A DNA stretch of 64,000 bases from Treponema pallidum subsp. pallidum str. Nichols (GTDB lineage Bacteria; Spirochaetota; Spirochaetia; Treponematales; Treponemataceae). Numbering within the stretch: position 1 is the first letter of the stretch; each line of letters begins with the position of its first letter. Position numbers and translations under genes: made by a program. Location: contig NC_021490.2 of assembly GCF_000410535.2 (NCBI RefSeq), positions 1,075,634 to 1,139,633 of the forward strand, read 5' to 3'. Positions 41,031 to 50,057 of the stretch are shown here, piece after piece. The notes beneath the pieces were generated by a model that worked only from the letters and a program-made list of their open reading frames with translations, was not told the DNA's origin and made no database searches.

Positions 41031-42398
41031 CTACGCCTTCGCCTTGCTAAATATCTCCGCAATTGTCTGTGCGAGCGTACCCACCACCCGTAGGGTATAA
41101 GGAGGCGGTGTGTCGTGTTCAACCCCTATAGGTACATATATCGTTGAAAATCCCAGACCATACGCCGTCTTTAGCCGCGTCTTTAGCCGACGCACAGGTC
41201 GAATTTCTCCTGATAAACTTACCTCACCGATAAACGCGGCATTTGTTTTCACTGGGGTGTTTTGCCGCGCTGAATACAAGGCCATTGCCAACGCCACATC
41301 CACCGCAGGCTCATATAACCGGATACCCCCTGCCACATTCACGTAGATATCCTGATCTGAGAATTTCAAACCCACACGTTTCTCAATTACCGCTGCAACA
41401 CGACTGACGCGGGCCGAGTCGATACGATCAGAAAAAACGCGCGTAACACTACTTTTTGCAGGAACGGTCAATGCCTGTATTTCTACCATAAAAACACGGC
41501 TCCCCTCACACACGGGCACAGTTGCAGACCCAACAGGAAACATTCCCTGCCTGGTACTAATAAAAAATCCTGCAGTGTCCTGCACAGCGGAAAGTCCATT
41601 TTCACCCATGGTAAAAATACCCAGCTCATCAACAGAACCAAATCGATTTTTCAATGCACGTAAAAAACGAATATCCTCTTCATTCCGTTCAAAAGAAATC
41701 ACAGTGTCCACCATATGTTCCACTACTTTTGGCCCGGCAATATTCCCATCTTTCGTTACATGCGCAGTAAAAAAGAGAACAGAGTCCCGTTCCTTTACCC
41801 ACGCTATCAACTCATTTGCGCAATATTTCAGCTGATTGATAGTCATAGGAATGGCACCTGCTTCGGGGGAAAAAACTGTCTGAATCGAATCAACAATAAC
41901 GAAGGTAGGGCATCGTGTATTTAAAACACGCTCGACATCCTCGACCCGCGTCGCACAAAGCAACTCGATGTTCTGAATTGGAATATTCAGCCGATCCGCA
42001 CGCCCACGAATTTGCCCCGGAGATTCTTCACCCGAAACATAGAGAACCGATTTCCCGCAGGCTGCAGCGATTTGTAACAGTAATGTAGATTTACCAATGC
42101 CCGGTTCCCCGCCAATCATGATCGCGGAGCGTCTTACGGCGCCTCCGCCGAGGACACGATCGAACTCTGCGATACCACAACTAATACGCTGCGCATCCTG
42201 CGCGCGCACAGCACACAGCGGGAACGCCTGTACAGGAGAAGAAGATGCCTTTTTTACAGCACGAACATCGCCGGAGGACAACGAGGGTGTCTCTTCGAAG
42301 GAATTCCACTCCCCGCACTCAGGGCAACGCCCAAGCCACTTAGGATGAACGTAACCACACCCCACGCAGGAAAAGGCACGTTCCGTCTTTTTAGCCAC
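41031..42398 (-). CDS. radA: DNA repair protein RadA/Sms
   Basis: The protein is 455 aa. The N-terminal zinc finger is Cys11-x2-Cys14 and Cys25-x2-Cys28. The RecA-like ATPase has Walker A 'GGEPGIGKST' and the RadA-specific 'KNRFGSVDELGIF'. The C-terminal Lon-protease-like domain has 'INVAGGIRL'-type sequence and 'PVRRLKTRLKTA'. RadA is a helicase that processes recombination branches. It follows recX on the same strand by 46 bases. Confidence 0.96.
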   Translation of the reverse strand: MAKKTERAFSCVGCGYVHPKWLGRCPECGEWNSFEETPSLSSGDVRAVKKASSSPVQAFPLCAVRAQDAQRISCGIAEFDRVLGGGAVRRSAIMIGGEPGIGKSTLLLQIAAACGKSVLYVSGEESPGQIRGRADRLNIPIQNIELLCATRVEDVERVLNTRCPTFVIVDSIQTVFSPEAGAIPMTINQLKYCANELIAWVKERDSVLFFTAHVTKDGNIAGPKVVEHMVDTVISFERNEEDIRFLRALKNRFGSVDELGIFTMGENGLSAVQDTAGFFISTRQGMFPVGSATVPVCEGSRVFMVEIQALTVPAKSSVTRVFSDRIDSARVSRVAAVIEKRVGLKFSDQDIYVNVAGGIRLYEPAVDVALAMALYSARQNTPVKTNAAFIGEVSLSGEIRPVRRLKTRLKTAYGLGFSTIYVPIGVEHDTPPPYTLRVVGTLAQTIAEIFSKAKA

Positions 42399-42444
42399 TC
42401 CATTTCTCTTACGTCAGAAAGAAAAAGCACTGCACGGCGGGCCG

Positions 42445-43113
42445 CTACGCACCCTCCGTTTCTACCGCAAGACAGCGACGAACGAGCGAAGGAGAAAATT
42501 GCCTCCGCTGCAATGCACGCTGCAACGTATGCGGCCCATATCCCCGCCTTCGCAGCTTCTCCAGCAACCTCAAGCAGAGCGTTTCTTCATCTTGCTCTTG
42601 AAACAAGAGATCTAACGCGCCTTCTGCATCTGCATGAGAAACCCCTCGCCTTTTTAACTCACCTAATAGCTGAGCACGGGACGCAGGACGGGAATCGACG
42701 CGGTTTCGCAACCACGCCCGCGCGAATCGCGTATCATCAAGCCAAGAATATCTTTTAAGAACCGGGAACACGCTCTCAACGACCCTCTTCTCAAAGCCTC
42801 TTTTCAAAAGCTTAAAACCCAGCTGCTGAGCACTCGTCTCACTCCGAGCGAGCAACCGCACTGCGACGCACTCAGCCTCATAACACCTACATGCAAAGCA
42901 CACCGCCCCGTACTGCTCATCAGTGGGACGAGTACCCACCAACTCCTCTATCGGGCAGGAAAGCGCGCCAAGGTAACTCAAGCGAGTCTGCAGAACAGCA
43001 CCCACCTCATCCGTAAGTTTAAGCACATCCTCCTGGAGGCTCTGGATAGCACAGAGACAAAAGCGCCTATCGCTTACTGAATTGAAATCTACGCCGTGCA
43101 CCGCGCTGGCCAT
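42445..43113 (-). CDS. recX: Regulatory protein RecX
   Basis: The frame encodes 222 aa from ATG 43113. It overlaps the end of rpsI by 47 bases; GTG 43101 is another possible start. RecX helical repeats are recognised in 'YSWLDDTRFARAWLRNRV', 'SRAQLLGELKRRGVSHADAE' and 'KLRRRGYGPHTLQRAL' elements. RecX modulates RecA filaments. Its position between a ribosomal operon and radA is consistent with a repair role. The N-terminal ~95 residues are atypical for the family. Confidence 0.88.
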   Translation of the reverse strand: MASAVHGVDFNSVSDRRFCLCAIQSLQEDVLKLTDEVGAVLQTRLSYLGALSCPIEELVGTRPTDEQYGAVCFACRCYEAECVAVRLLARSETSAQQLGFKLLKRGFEKRVVESVFPVLKRYSWLDDTRFARAWLRNRVDSRPASRAQLLGELKRRGVSHADAEGALDLLFQEQDEETLCLRLLEKLRRRGYGPHTLQRALQRRQFSPSLVRRCLAVETEGA

Positions 43114-43456
43114 ACTTCTTGCGCTCTACCATGCGAGAATCACGCGTGAGCAACCCACCTGCACGCAGCGAAGCCTGATTTGAAGCGTCAGCACGCACGA
43201 GAGCGCGCGCAATACCATGCGCACACGCACCAGCCTGCCCGTCAAGTCCGCCGCCATACACATTGACAATCACATCGTAACGCCGCTCGTTCGCGGTAGC
43301 GAAGAGGGGTTCGCGCACCCGACGCAATTGCTCCGCCGTAGGAAAATACGCGCCGACATCCCGTCTGTTGACGGTAACATTCCCGTTCCCCATACGGATA
43401 CACACGCGAGCGACAGCCGTTTTCCTTCTCCCTGTTCCGATCCCAAGATTCTTCAC
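43067..43456 (-). CDS. rpsI: Small-subunit ribosomal protein uS9
   Basis: The protein is 129 aa from GTG 43456, with AAGGAG 11 bases upstream; a GTG at 43468 overlaps that site. It has 'GTGRRKTAVARV' near the start, 'YGGGLDGQAGACAHGIARAL' in the middle, and ends 'YGQRGARRRFQFSKR', the S9 tail reaching the P-site. It follows rplM by 15 bases in the usual L13-S9 order. Confidence 0.97.
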   Translation of the reverse strand: MKNLGIGTGRRKTAVARVCIRMGNGNVTVNRRDVGAYFPTAEQLRRVREPLFATANERRYDVIVNVYGGGLDGQAGACAHGIARALVRADASNQASLRAGGLLTRDSRMVERKKYGQRGARRRFQFSKR

Positions 43457-43471
43457 GCTCTTTACCACTCC

Positions 43472-43900
43472 TTAACACGACAGCGGCACGGGATTCTGCG
43501 ACTCGTGCGGATGCACAGATCCCGCGTATATCTTCACATTCTTGATAAGCTTGCGTCCCAAAGGCCCCTTGGGTAGCATACCCTTAACCGCGTGACGCAA
43601 CGGTTCGACAGGCCGGCGCTTGACCAACGCGCTAAACGACACGCTCTTGAGCCCCCCAGGATAGCCTGAGTGGCGGTAGTACATCTTGTCCTTCGGTTTA
43701 GTCCCACTCAGGAACACCTTCTCAGCGTTGATTACCACAACGTAATCACCCATTTCCTGGTTTGGCGTGTACGATGCTTTATGCTTACCACGCAGGAGAC
43801 ACGCAACGCGCGCGGCAACACGCCCCAAGGGGCGCCCCGCTGCGTCAATCAGGTGCCAAGCGCGAACAGCCTCGCGCTCATTAACAAAGATTGTCCTCAC
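43472..43900 (-). CDS. rplM: Large-subunit ribosomal protein uL13
   Basis: The protein is 142 aa, the usual length. It has 'WHLIDAAGRPLGRVAARVA', 'NQEMGDYVVVINAEKVFLSG', 'YYRHSGYPGG' and 'GMLPKGPLGRKLIKNVKIY'. The start GTG 43900 overlaps the stop of the upstream small membrane protein gene (GTGA), so translation may be coupled. L13 is also an early 50S assembly protein. Confidence 0.97.
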   Translation of the reverse strand: MRTIFVNEREAVRAWHLIDAAGRPLGRVAARVACLLRGKHKASYTPNQEMGDYVVVINAEKVFLSGTKPKDKMYYRHSGYPGGLKSVSFSALVKRRPVEPLRHAVKGMLPKGPLGRKLIKNVKIYAGSVHPHESQNPVPLSC

Positions 43901-44175
43901 CCCTCTGCTCCTTTATCCACACGCTCCGGTAGCTTGCGCGTGGGCGCACGATCACGCATGTTTGCCACCCCTACAAGGAGAGATATAAAACCAGCAAAAA
44001 TACCGCCGACTGGCGCAGCACCACGCAAGAACCGCAGTGCATCCTGCGCCCACCCGAGACCACAACCGTACTCCATAGGGGAAAGAAGAGCGAAAACCGC
44101 CGCTCCCATCAGCAGCACACCAACCAAAACCGCGCCCACCACCGCCTCCCGCGCAAAATCTCCCGATCGTCTCAT
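43897..44175 (-). CDS. Small two-helix membrane protein
   Basis: The protein is 92 aa from ATG 44175 ('RRSGDFAREAV'); an ATG at 44184 is an alternative. Two hydrophobic segments lie at ~11-33 and ~51-70, joined by a loop with 'EYGCGLGWAQDA'; the C-terminus is basic and polar. Its stop overlaps the rplM start by four bases, which argues that it is translated. I recognise no family. The function is unknown. Confidence 0.55.
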   Translation of the reverse strand: MRRSGDFAREAVVGAVLVGVLLMGAAVFALLSPMEYGCGLGWAQDALRFLRGAAPVGGIFAGFISLLVGVANMRDRAPTRKLPERVDKGAEG

Positions 44176-44332
44176 AAAAATCATTCTGTGTCAAGCTGCG
44201 CTAGCACAAAGACAGTTAGAATGCGTATACTCTCCAGATAGTTGCGGAAAACTTCCTGAAGAAACCTTCTGCTGAAAGAAATCAGCTAACTTGAACAAAC
44301 GCTCAGTCCGCCTGATGATGGGCGCATAACGC

Positions 44333-46102
44333 ATGCAAAGATTTGAAGACATTCCGTACACGCGGCCACACATGGACATACTCGAGCATGCCGTCGACGC
44401 GGCTCATGGGGAGTTCGCGCAGGCCCGTTGTGCACGCGATGCGTATGCGTCTATACTCGCCATAGAGGATCTCCAGCGCCAATATCTTACCGCACAGGCA
44501 CTAGCGAACATGCGCTGTTCCATTGATACACGCAACACCTTTTACCGCAGAGAACAGGATTTCTTCGATGCTGTACATCCTCGCTTTGCCCGCTTAGATC
44601 ATGCCTTCAACCAGCTGCTGCTTGCATCACCACAGCGCGACGGTCTTGAAAAACTTATTGGCACTCACCGCTTTACCCTTGCACGCCTTCAGAGCAAAAC
44701 CTTCTGCTCGGAGATTATGGAAGACCTCGCAGAAGAAAATCGTCTCACCAGCGCCTATGAAACACTCCTCGCTTCCGCACACATTCTCTTCCGAGGCCAC
44801 CACTACACTCTCGCCCAGCTGTCCCCCTTTATGGAACACACCGACCGCAACACGCGGCGCGACGCGCATGAGGCATACTATCACTTCTTTGCTCAACATG
44901 AATCGGAGCTCGATACCCTCTATGACACGCTGGTACGAGTGCGCACACGCATCGCACGCACGCTCGGCTATGACAATTACATCCAACTCGGCTATGACCG
45001 CCTGTTACGCAGCGACTACGATATGCAAGATATTGCGCGTTACCGCACCTACATCCTGCGCTACGCCGTACCCCTCGCTGCGGAACTACATGAACAACAG
45101 CGATCTCGACTTGGACTCAGTGAACTTCTCTTTTATGACGAGCCGTTGTACTTCCCTTCTGGAAATCCAGTTCCCCAGGGAGATGCACCCTGGATATTGA
45201 ATCAGGCCGCTTGTATGTACCGCGAACTGTCCCCAGAAACAGACCAGTTCTTTACCTTTATGCGCGAGTACCACCTATTTGATGTCTGTGCACGTATTGC
45301 AAAAGCGAGCGGTGGATACTGCACAACCTTGAGCACATATCGTGCGCCTTTTATTTTTGCAAACTTTAATCGCACTGCACATGACGTGGAGGTTATGACG
45401 CACGAGGTGGGCCACGCCTTCCAAGCCTACCAACGCTATCGAGCGCGTCTTGATCCCTGTTTGGAAGCGTATGTGTGGCCCACGTACGAAGCGTGCGAGA
45501 TCCCCTCAATGAGTATGGAATTTCTCACCTGGCCGTGGATGGGGCTCTTTTTTGGTGAACAGAAAGAACGCTTCTACCTGCGCCATTTAACACAGGCAGT
45601 GGAGCTTTTACCGTACGGGGCAGCTGTGGACGAATTCCAACACTGGGTGTACGCACATGCGGACGCTTCTGCCACTGAACGCAAGAAGGCGTGGCGCGCA
45701 TTAGAAACTCAGTATTTACCTCGCCGTCGGTACGGAGGGCAGCACTACTTGTCCTGCGGGGGACTGTGGATGCGTCAAAGTCACATTTTCTGTATACCCT
45801 TTTACTACATAGACTACACGCTCGCGCAGATATGTGCGTTGCAATTTTGGGATCGCAGCCGCGTTGCATACACTCACCTTTCTACTCTCACCGGCGCGGC
45901 ACCGTACGCCAGCATAACTCCTACTGCCTATGCGGAAGCCTGGCATGACTATTGCGTACTGTGCAGCCGAGGCGGCAGCGAACCGTTCATGCGTCTGCTT
46001 GCCACAGCGAATCTGCACAACCCCTTTGAGGAAGACACGTTTGTTTCAACACTCGCTTCCTGCCGTGCGTATTTTCGCACGGTTGGTGACCGCCTTTCCT
46101 AG
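44333..46102 (+). CDS. M3-family oligoendopeptidase (PepF-like)
   Basis: The protein is 589 aa. The zinc-binding HExxH is in 'VMTHEVGHAFQAYQ' (~356-360), with the downstream Glu ligand in 'YEACEIPSMSMEFL'. An N-terminal helical region precedes it. Members of this thimet-like family cut short peptides in the cytosol; there is no signal peptide. ATG 44333 is used; the preceding 150 bases hold no recognised gene. It probably supplies amino acids from imported peptides, which is inference from the organism's limited biosynthesis. Confidence 0.92.
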   Translation: MQRFEDIPYTRPHMDILEHAVDAAHGEFAQARCARDAYASILAIEDLQRQYLTAQALANMRCSIDTRNTFYRREQDFFDAVHPRFARLDHAFNQLLLASPQRDGLEKLIGTHRFTLARLQSKTFCSEIMEDLAEENRLTSAYETLLASAHILFRGHHYTLAQLSPFMEHTDRNTRRDAHEAYYHFFAQHESELDTLYDTLVRVRTRIARTLGYDNYIQLGYDRLLRSDYDMQDIARYRTYILRYAVPLAAELHEQQRSRLGLSELLFYDEPLYFPSGNPVPQGDAPWILNQAACMYRELSPETDQFFTFMREYHLFDVCARIAKASGGYCTTLSTYRAPFIFANFNRTAHDVEVMTHEVGHAFQAYQRYRARLDPCLEAYVWPTYEACEIPSMSMEFLTWPWMGLFFGEQKERFYLRHLTQAVELLPYGAAVDEFQHWVYAHADASATERKKAWRALETQYLPRRRYGGQHYLSCGGLWMRQSHIFCIPFYYIDYTLAQICALQFWDRSRVAYTHLSTLTGAAPYASITPTAYAEAWHDYCVLCSRGGSEPFMRLLATANLHNPFEEDTFVSTLASCRAYFRTVGDRLS

Positions 46103-46223
46103 GTCTATGAAAAAAGGGTAAAAGATGCCTCGCCAAAAAGAGAACTACCTGTCACCGTCCCCCGTGGTCGGGATTCTTCGTGACTGGGGAGTGCTGTGCA
46201 CCTTACGCTTAAAGGGGAAACAC

Positions 46224-47000
46224 ATGAAGCTTGTCTACAGTACGGATTGCGAATACCACATTGGACTGAAAGCGTCAGACATCGGACACTATGTTATCTT
46301 ACCGGGGGATCCTGCACGAAGCGAAAAGATTGCCCAACATTTTTCTCATCCTCACAAAGTTGGCCACAACCGCGAGTACGTCACGTACACGGGCACCCTC
46401 TGCGAAACACCAGTCAGCGTCATGTCCACCGGTATTGGGGGGCCGTCAACTGCAATTGGTGTTGAGGAGCTCATCCATTTGGGCGCACACACCTTTATCC
46501 GCGTAGGGACCTCAGGGGGCATGCAGCCTGATATTCTTGCCGGGACGGTAGTTATTGCAACCGGTGCGATTCGCTTTGAAGGCACCAGTAAAGAATATGC
46601 CCCCGTGGAGTTTCCTGCGGTGCCGGACTTTACGGTCACTGCTGCACTCAAACACGCTGCAGAAGACGTGCAGGTGCGCCACGCGCTCGGTGTGGTTCAG
46701 TGTAAAGACAACTTCTACGGTCAACACTCCCCCCATACCATGCCCGTCCATGCAGAACTCACGCAAAAATGGCACGCATGGATTGCATGCAACACACTCG
46801 CATCCGAAATGGAGTCTGCAGCGCTCTTTGTGCTCGGGAGCGTACGGCGCGTGCGCACCGGCGCAGTGCTCTTAGTCATTGGAAACCAAACCCGCAGAGC
46901 ACAGGGATTGGAAGACATTCAAGTTCACGACACCGAAAACGCCATACGGGTTGCAGTCGAAGCGGTCAAATTACTCATCACCCAAGACTCCCCGCGCTAG
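46224..47000 (+). CDS. udp: Uridine phosphorylase-type nucleoside phosphorylase
   Basis: The protein is 258 aa from ATG 46224, with AAAGGGGA upstream, matching E. coli Udp length (253). The phosphate-binding 'LPGDPARSEKIA', 'STGIGGPSTAIGVEEL', 'RVGTSGGMQPDI' and the ribose-binding 'ASEMESAALFVLG' are clear. It splits uridine (or a related nucleoside) with phosphate for salvage. The in-frame extension upstream to 46125 is not homologous. The assignment to uridine rather than another nucleoside is by overall resemblance. Confidence 0.92.
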   Translation: MKLVYSTDCEYHIGLKASDIGHYVILPGDPARSEKIAQHFSHPHKVGHNREYVTYTGTLCETPVSVMSTGIGGPSTAIGVEELIHLGAHTFIRVGTSGGMQPDILAGTVVIATGAIRFEGTSKEYAPVEFPAVPDFTVTAALKHAAEDVQVRHALGVVQCKDNFYGQHSPHTMPVHAELTQKWHAWIACNTLASEMESAALFVLGSVRRVRTGAVLLVIGNQTRRAQGLEDIQVHDTENAIRVAVEAVKLLITQDSPR

Positions 47001-47015
47001 GCGCACTGCAGTGCT

Positions 47016-49028
47016 TTAGGCAAAGTGTCGCGGATCGGTTATTTCTAACAGCGCGGAGTCAAGCTCGGTCAAAAAGCGGCTGGGCTTCATCGCCGTGTGT
47101 CGTCCCCACATTCTGCGGTACGCACACGCGGTAAGGTATAAGCTATCCATAGCCCGCGTGCAGGCAACGTACATCAAACGCCGCTCTTCCTGTATATCTG
47201 CTTCGTCATCACGCGGAAACACCCCGTTCTCTAGTCCGGTCAGAATCACCCGTCGAAACTCCAGCCCTTTTGTATTGTGAATGGTGATCAAGTGCACTGC
47301 GTCAGCCGCTCCTCCCTCGTCGGCCATATTTTGGTCCAATTGGATGTGTTCTAGGAAACTCACTAACCCCTCATGCGAACATGCATACAGTGACGCTGCG
47401 TTCATTAACTCCTGCACGTTGACCGCGCACTGCGTCCCTTCTTCCTCATCCTTCTGTCGATACCATTCTTCCAGCCCCGTGTGTTCCATTACCACAGAAA
47501 CAAAGCGCGCAAGTCCTTCTGCATCGTGGGTGCGCTCCTCTACCGGCTCCTCAGGCGGCGCACTGGTGCGAGCTTCTTCTCCCGCTGCGGGGGCCTGTGG
47601 CATGCGTGCACGCAGCGCACGTAACAGCGACAGAAAGCTACTGACCTTTTGCCGCGCACGCGTGCCAAGCGCGGTCAGGTGGGTGGACTGGAGTGTGGTA
47701 AAATCAGTTATGGCTGCCTGCTGTGCACAGACAAACAATGCGTCTTGTGTCTTTTCTCCAATGCCCCGAGGCGGCTTATTCAGCACCCGCCGGAGGGCCA
47801 GTTCATCTGAGCCATTGACTATGAGCTGGAGAAACGCCAGCACGTCTTTTACCTCTGCGCGACTGTAGAATTTGAGCGTGCCGACAATGCGATACGGAAT
47901 GCGATTCCGCAAAAAACACTGTTCAAAACTCAGCGACTGTGCATTTACCCGATATAAAATCGCCCAATCCGCGTATGGGATGCCGCGCGCACGCGCTTCT
48001 TGAATGAGGTGCACGCACAGCGCAGCTTCTTCATCTTGATTATTCAGCAAGAACAGGCGCGGCTTAGTACCTCCCGTGCGCTGGGCAATCAGCGCCTTTC
48101 CTAAGCGGTCTTGGTTTTTTTTCACTACCGAATCAGCAACACGCAGAATTGCGTCTGTGGACCGGTAGTTGTACTCCAGGCGGATAATCTGGGTATTTTG
48201 AAAGAACTCAGGGAAGGTCAAGATATTTTTTACCTCTGCTCCGCGAAAGCGATAGATGGACTGATCGTCGTCCCCTACCACACAAAGATAGGTGTGCGCA
48301 CCGGTGAGCACCTGCAAGAAATGAAACTGCGCCACGTTTGAGTCTTGATACTCATCTACCATGACCACCTGCCACCGTGCATGCAGCTGTTCGGCGACGT
48401 CCTGGTGCTCACGCAAGAGCTGCACCGGAAGCATAATCAGATCCCCAAAGTCTACCGTTCCCATTTCGCGCATACGCCGATGGTAGCACGCATATGCGTG
48501 CGCAAACTGCCTGTCACCCAGAACGGCTCTGGCAGCGCATGCAGGAGCGGAGACACGCGCGTGCACTGACTCAAACGAGGCGCAGTCGAGCCCATAGTCC
48601 TTTGCCTGAGAAATTCCACGCGCGAGCATGCCTGCCCGACTGTGATCGCAATGAGGCAGGATTTTTGGCAAGAGTGCACGGACGTCATGGTCGTCATAAA
48701 TACTAAAATGGGGGTTCAATCCCAGACGGACTGCATAGCGACGCAGGATCCACACCCCCAGTGCGTGGAAGGTACAGATAGTTGCCCCCTGCGCGGCAGA
48801 CTCAAGCGCGCAGGCACGCGTGCGCATCTCACGCGCCGCTTTATTGGTAAAGGTTACTGCCAGAATCTGCTCGGGGCGAACCTGCCGGGAACGGATAAGA
48901 TGGGCGATTTTGGTGGTGATAACGCGCGTCTTTCCTGAGCCTGCGCCGGCAAGGATAAGAAGCGGGCTGCCATAATGGCAAACGGCCTGACGCTGCGCCT
49001 CATTGAGCGCGCTCAGGTAGGATTCCAC
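47016..49028 (-). CDS. UvrD/Rep/PcrA-family superfamily 1 DNA helicase
   Basis: The protein is 670 aa from GTG 49028 ('ESYLSALNEAQRQAV'), with CAGGG upstream; the open frame extends to ATG 49163 inside the preceding gene. Motif I is 'LAGAGSGKTRV', motif II 'MVDEYQDSN', motif III 'VGDDDQSIYRFRGA', motif IV 'LEYNYRST' and motif VI 'YVACTRAMDSLYL'. It lacks the C-terminal tail of UvrD and is closer in length to Rep. It unwinds DNA in repair and replication restart. It follows the DbpA-like RNA-binding gene. Confidence 0.95.
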   Translation of the reverse strand: MESYLSALNEAQRQAVCHYGSPLLILAGAGSGKTRVITTKIAHLIRSRQVRPEQILAVTFTNKAAREMRTRACALESAAQGATICTFHALGVWILRRYAVRLGLNPHFSIYDDHDVRALLPKILPHCDHSRAGMLARGISQAKDYGLDCASFESVHARVSAPACAARAVLGDRQFAHAYACYHRRMREMGTVDFGDLIMLPVQLLREHQDVAEQLHARWQVVMVDEYQDSNVAQFHFLQVLTGAHTYLCVVGDDDQSIYRFRGAEVKNILTFPEFFQNTQIIRLEYNYRSTDAILRVADSVVKKNQDRLGKALIAQRTGGTKPRLFLLNNQDEEAALCVHLIQEARARGIPYADWAILYRVNAQSLSFEQCFLRNRIPYRIVGTLKFYSRAEVKDVLAFLQLIVNGSDELALRRVLNKPPRGIGEKTQDALFVCAQQAAITDFTTLQSTHLTALGTRARQKVSSFLSLLRALRARMPQAPAAGEEARTSAPPEEPVEERTHDAEGLARFVSVVMEHTGLEEWYRQKDEEEGTQCAVNVQELMNAASLYACSHEGLVSFLEHIQLDQNMADEGGAADAVHLITIHNTKGLEFRRVILTGLENGVFPRDDEADIQEERRLMYVACTRAMDSLYLTACAYRRMWGRHTAMKPSRFLTELDSALLEITDPRHFA

Positions 49029-49110
49029 GCGCAGCCCTGCAACCGAAAACTGCCGCACCGCACCGAGTGCCACCGCGCCCGGGCGGCGCCCTGCACTGAC
49101 GGCATGTTCC

Positions 49111-49797
49111 TTATTCTTCCAGGGCGGGGATGGGCTCTGCCATAAAGTCAGGCTCTGGTGCAACGGCAGCGGCGTGCGGCTCTGTAGAAGGAGCGGGATG
49201 CTCGTCCGCCCTGCGTGAGTGACTCACCGTCAGGGTGCGCCCCCGGTAAAAGAGGCCATTTAAACGGGCGATAACCGCTTCTGCCTCACCCGAAAGGACT
49301 TGGATAAAGGAATAGTGGTCGAGGATGCGGATGGTGCCGATGTGCTCGCGTGCAACATCGGCGCGCTGCATGAGCAGGGCGATGATGTCGCGCGGATAGA
49401 TGTGCCGATTTTTTCCAATACTGATGAAGATGCTCGTGGTGTCCCCCGGGCAGAGGGCGGGGTAGTCGCGCGCTTTGCGCTCAAAGTCGCGCGCGCGGGC
49501 GGCGCTGGCAGGCGCGCTGGCGCAGGAAGGCGCGTGCGCGCTGCCGGTACGTATACCTTCCCGCGCTCCGGTGCGCCGCGTGCTGCCGGCGGTGGCGCCG
49601 GCGCGGCAGTGCGTGTGCGCCAGGTGTGCGGCCACGTATGAGCGCATGGAGAAGGGGACGCTCTTGCGAAAAAGGCGCCGATAGGCGTCGAGCACGCGGG
49701 GGTCTTCCTGCGTTTTTACGTTTCTGAGGATTTGTTGCAGAAATGCCTGGAATTTTTCTTGATCAACGCTCGATATTTTGGAGGATATTTTTGACAT
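49111..49797 (-). CDS. Stand-alone DbpA-type RNA-binding protein
   Basis: The protein is 228 aa. Residues ~121-196 match the RNA-binding domain found at the C-terminus of DbpA/CsdA DEAD-box helicases ('TSIFISIGKNRHIYPRDII', 'IGTIRILDHYSFIQV', 'LNGLFYRGRTLTVSHSRR'). No helicase motif is present. The N-terminal ~55 residues are helical and polar, then a low-complexity Ala/Gly/Arg stretch (65-110). The C-terminus is Pro/Glu/Ala-rich. It may bind rRNA or act as a chaperone; the partner is unknown. It is divergent from tprL across ~260 GC-rich bases. Confidence 0.82.
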   Translation of the reverse strand: MSKISSKISSVDQEKFQAFLQQILRNVKTQEDPRVLDAYRRLFRKSVPFSMRSYVAAHLAHTHCRAGATAGSTRRTGAREGIRTGSAHAPSCASAPASAARARDFERKARDYPALCPGDTTSIFISIGKNRHIYPRDIIALLMQRADVAREHIGTIRILDHYSFIQVLSGEAEAVIARLNGLFYRGRTLTVSHSRRADEHPAPSTEPHAAAVAPEPDFMAEPIPALEE

Positions 49798-49940
49798 TCT
49801 CGCGCTCCCTGAGTTTTAAACGTTTCGTGCGCTCATAATGCGGTGCCATGAAAACGGGCACGTGCGCTGCGCTGCAGCGCGCGGCGCACGGGGCGATACA
49901 AAACTCCCTCTGCGCACTGAGAATTGCAAGTATAGCGCGC

Positions 49941-49975
49941 CCCCACCCCCCTGTCTACCTGAGGAGGGGGCGGGG
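49941..49975. repeat. C-rich/G-rich inverted repeat upstream of tprL
   Basis: CCCCACCCCC (49941-49950) can pair with GGGGGCGGGG (49966-49975) with one A-C mismatch and a 15-base loop, giving nine G-C pairs. It lies between the divergent DbpA-like gene and tprL. It could be a transcription roadblock, a terminator without a U-run, or a regulatory structure in DNA or RNA. Confidence 0.5.
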
Positions 49976-50036
49976 CGTGCGGCGGTGACGCCACCCTGCG
50001 CCGGTTGGCCCCTTCTGGAGGGTGCTAGACACGGGC

Positions 50037-50047
50037 GGGGGGGGGGG
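50037..50047 (+). repeat. Poly-G tract (11 G) at the tprL start
   Basis: Eleven consecutive G lie 10 bases before the tprL ATG at 50058. Homopolymeric G tracts of varying length upstream of other tpr genes are an established phase-variation switch in T. pallidum. The tract could also act as the ribosome-binding site. With 11 G, a GTG at 50022 is in frame with tprL; other lengths would break that frame. Confidence 0.85.
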
Positions 50048-50057
50048 TGTTGTAAAA

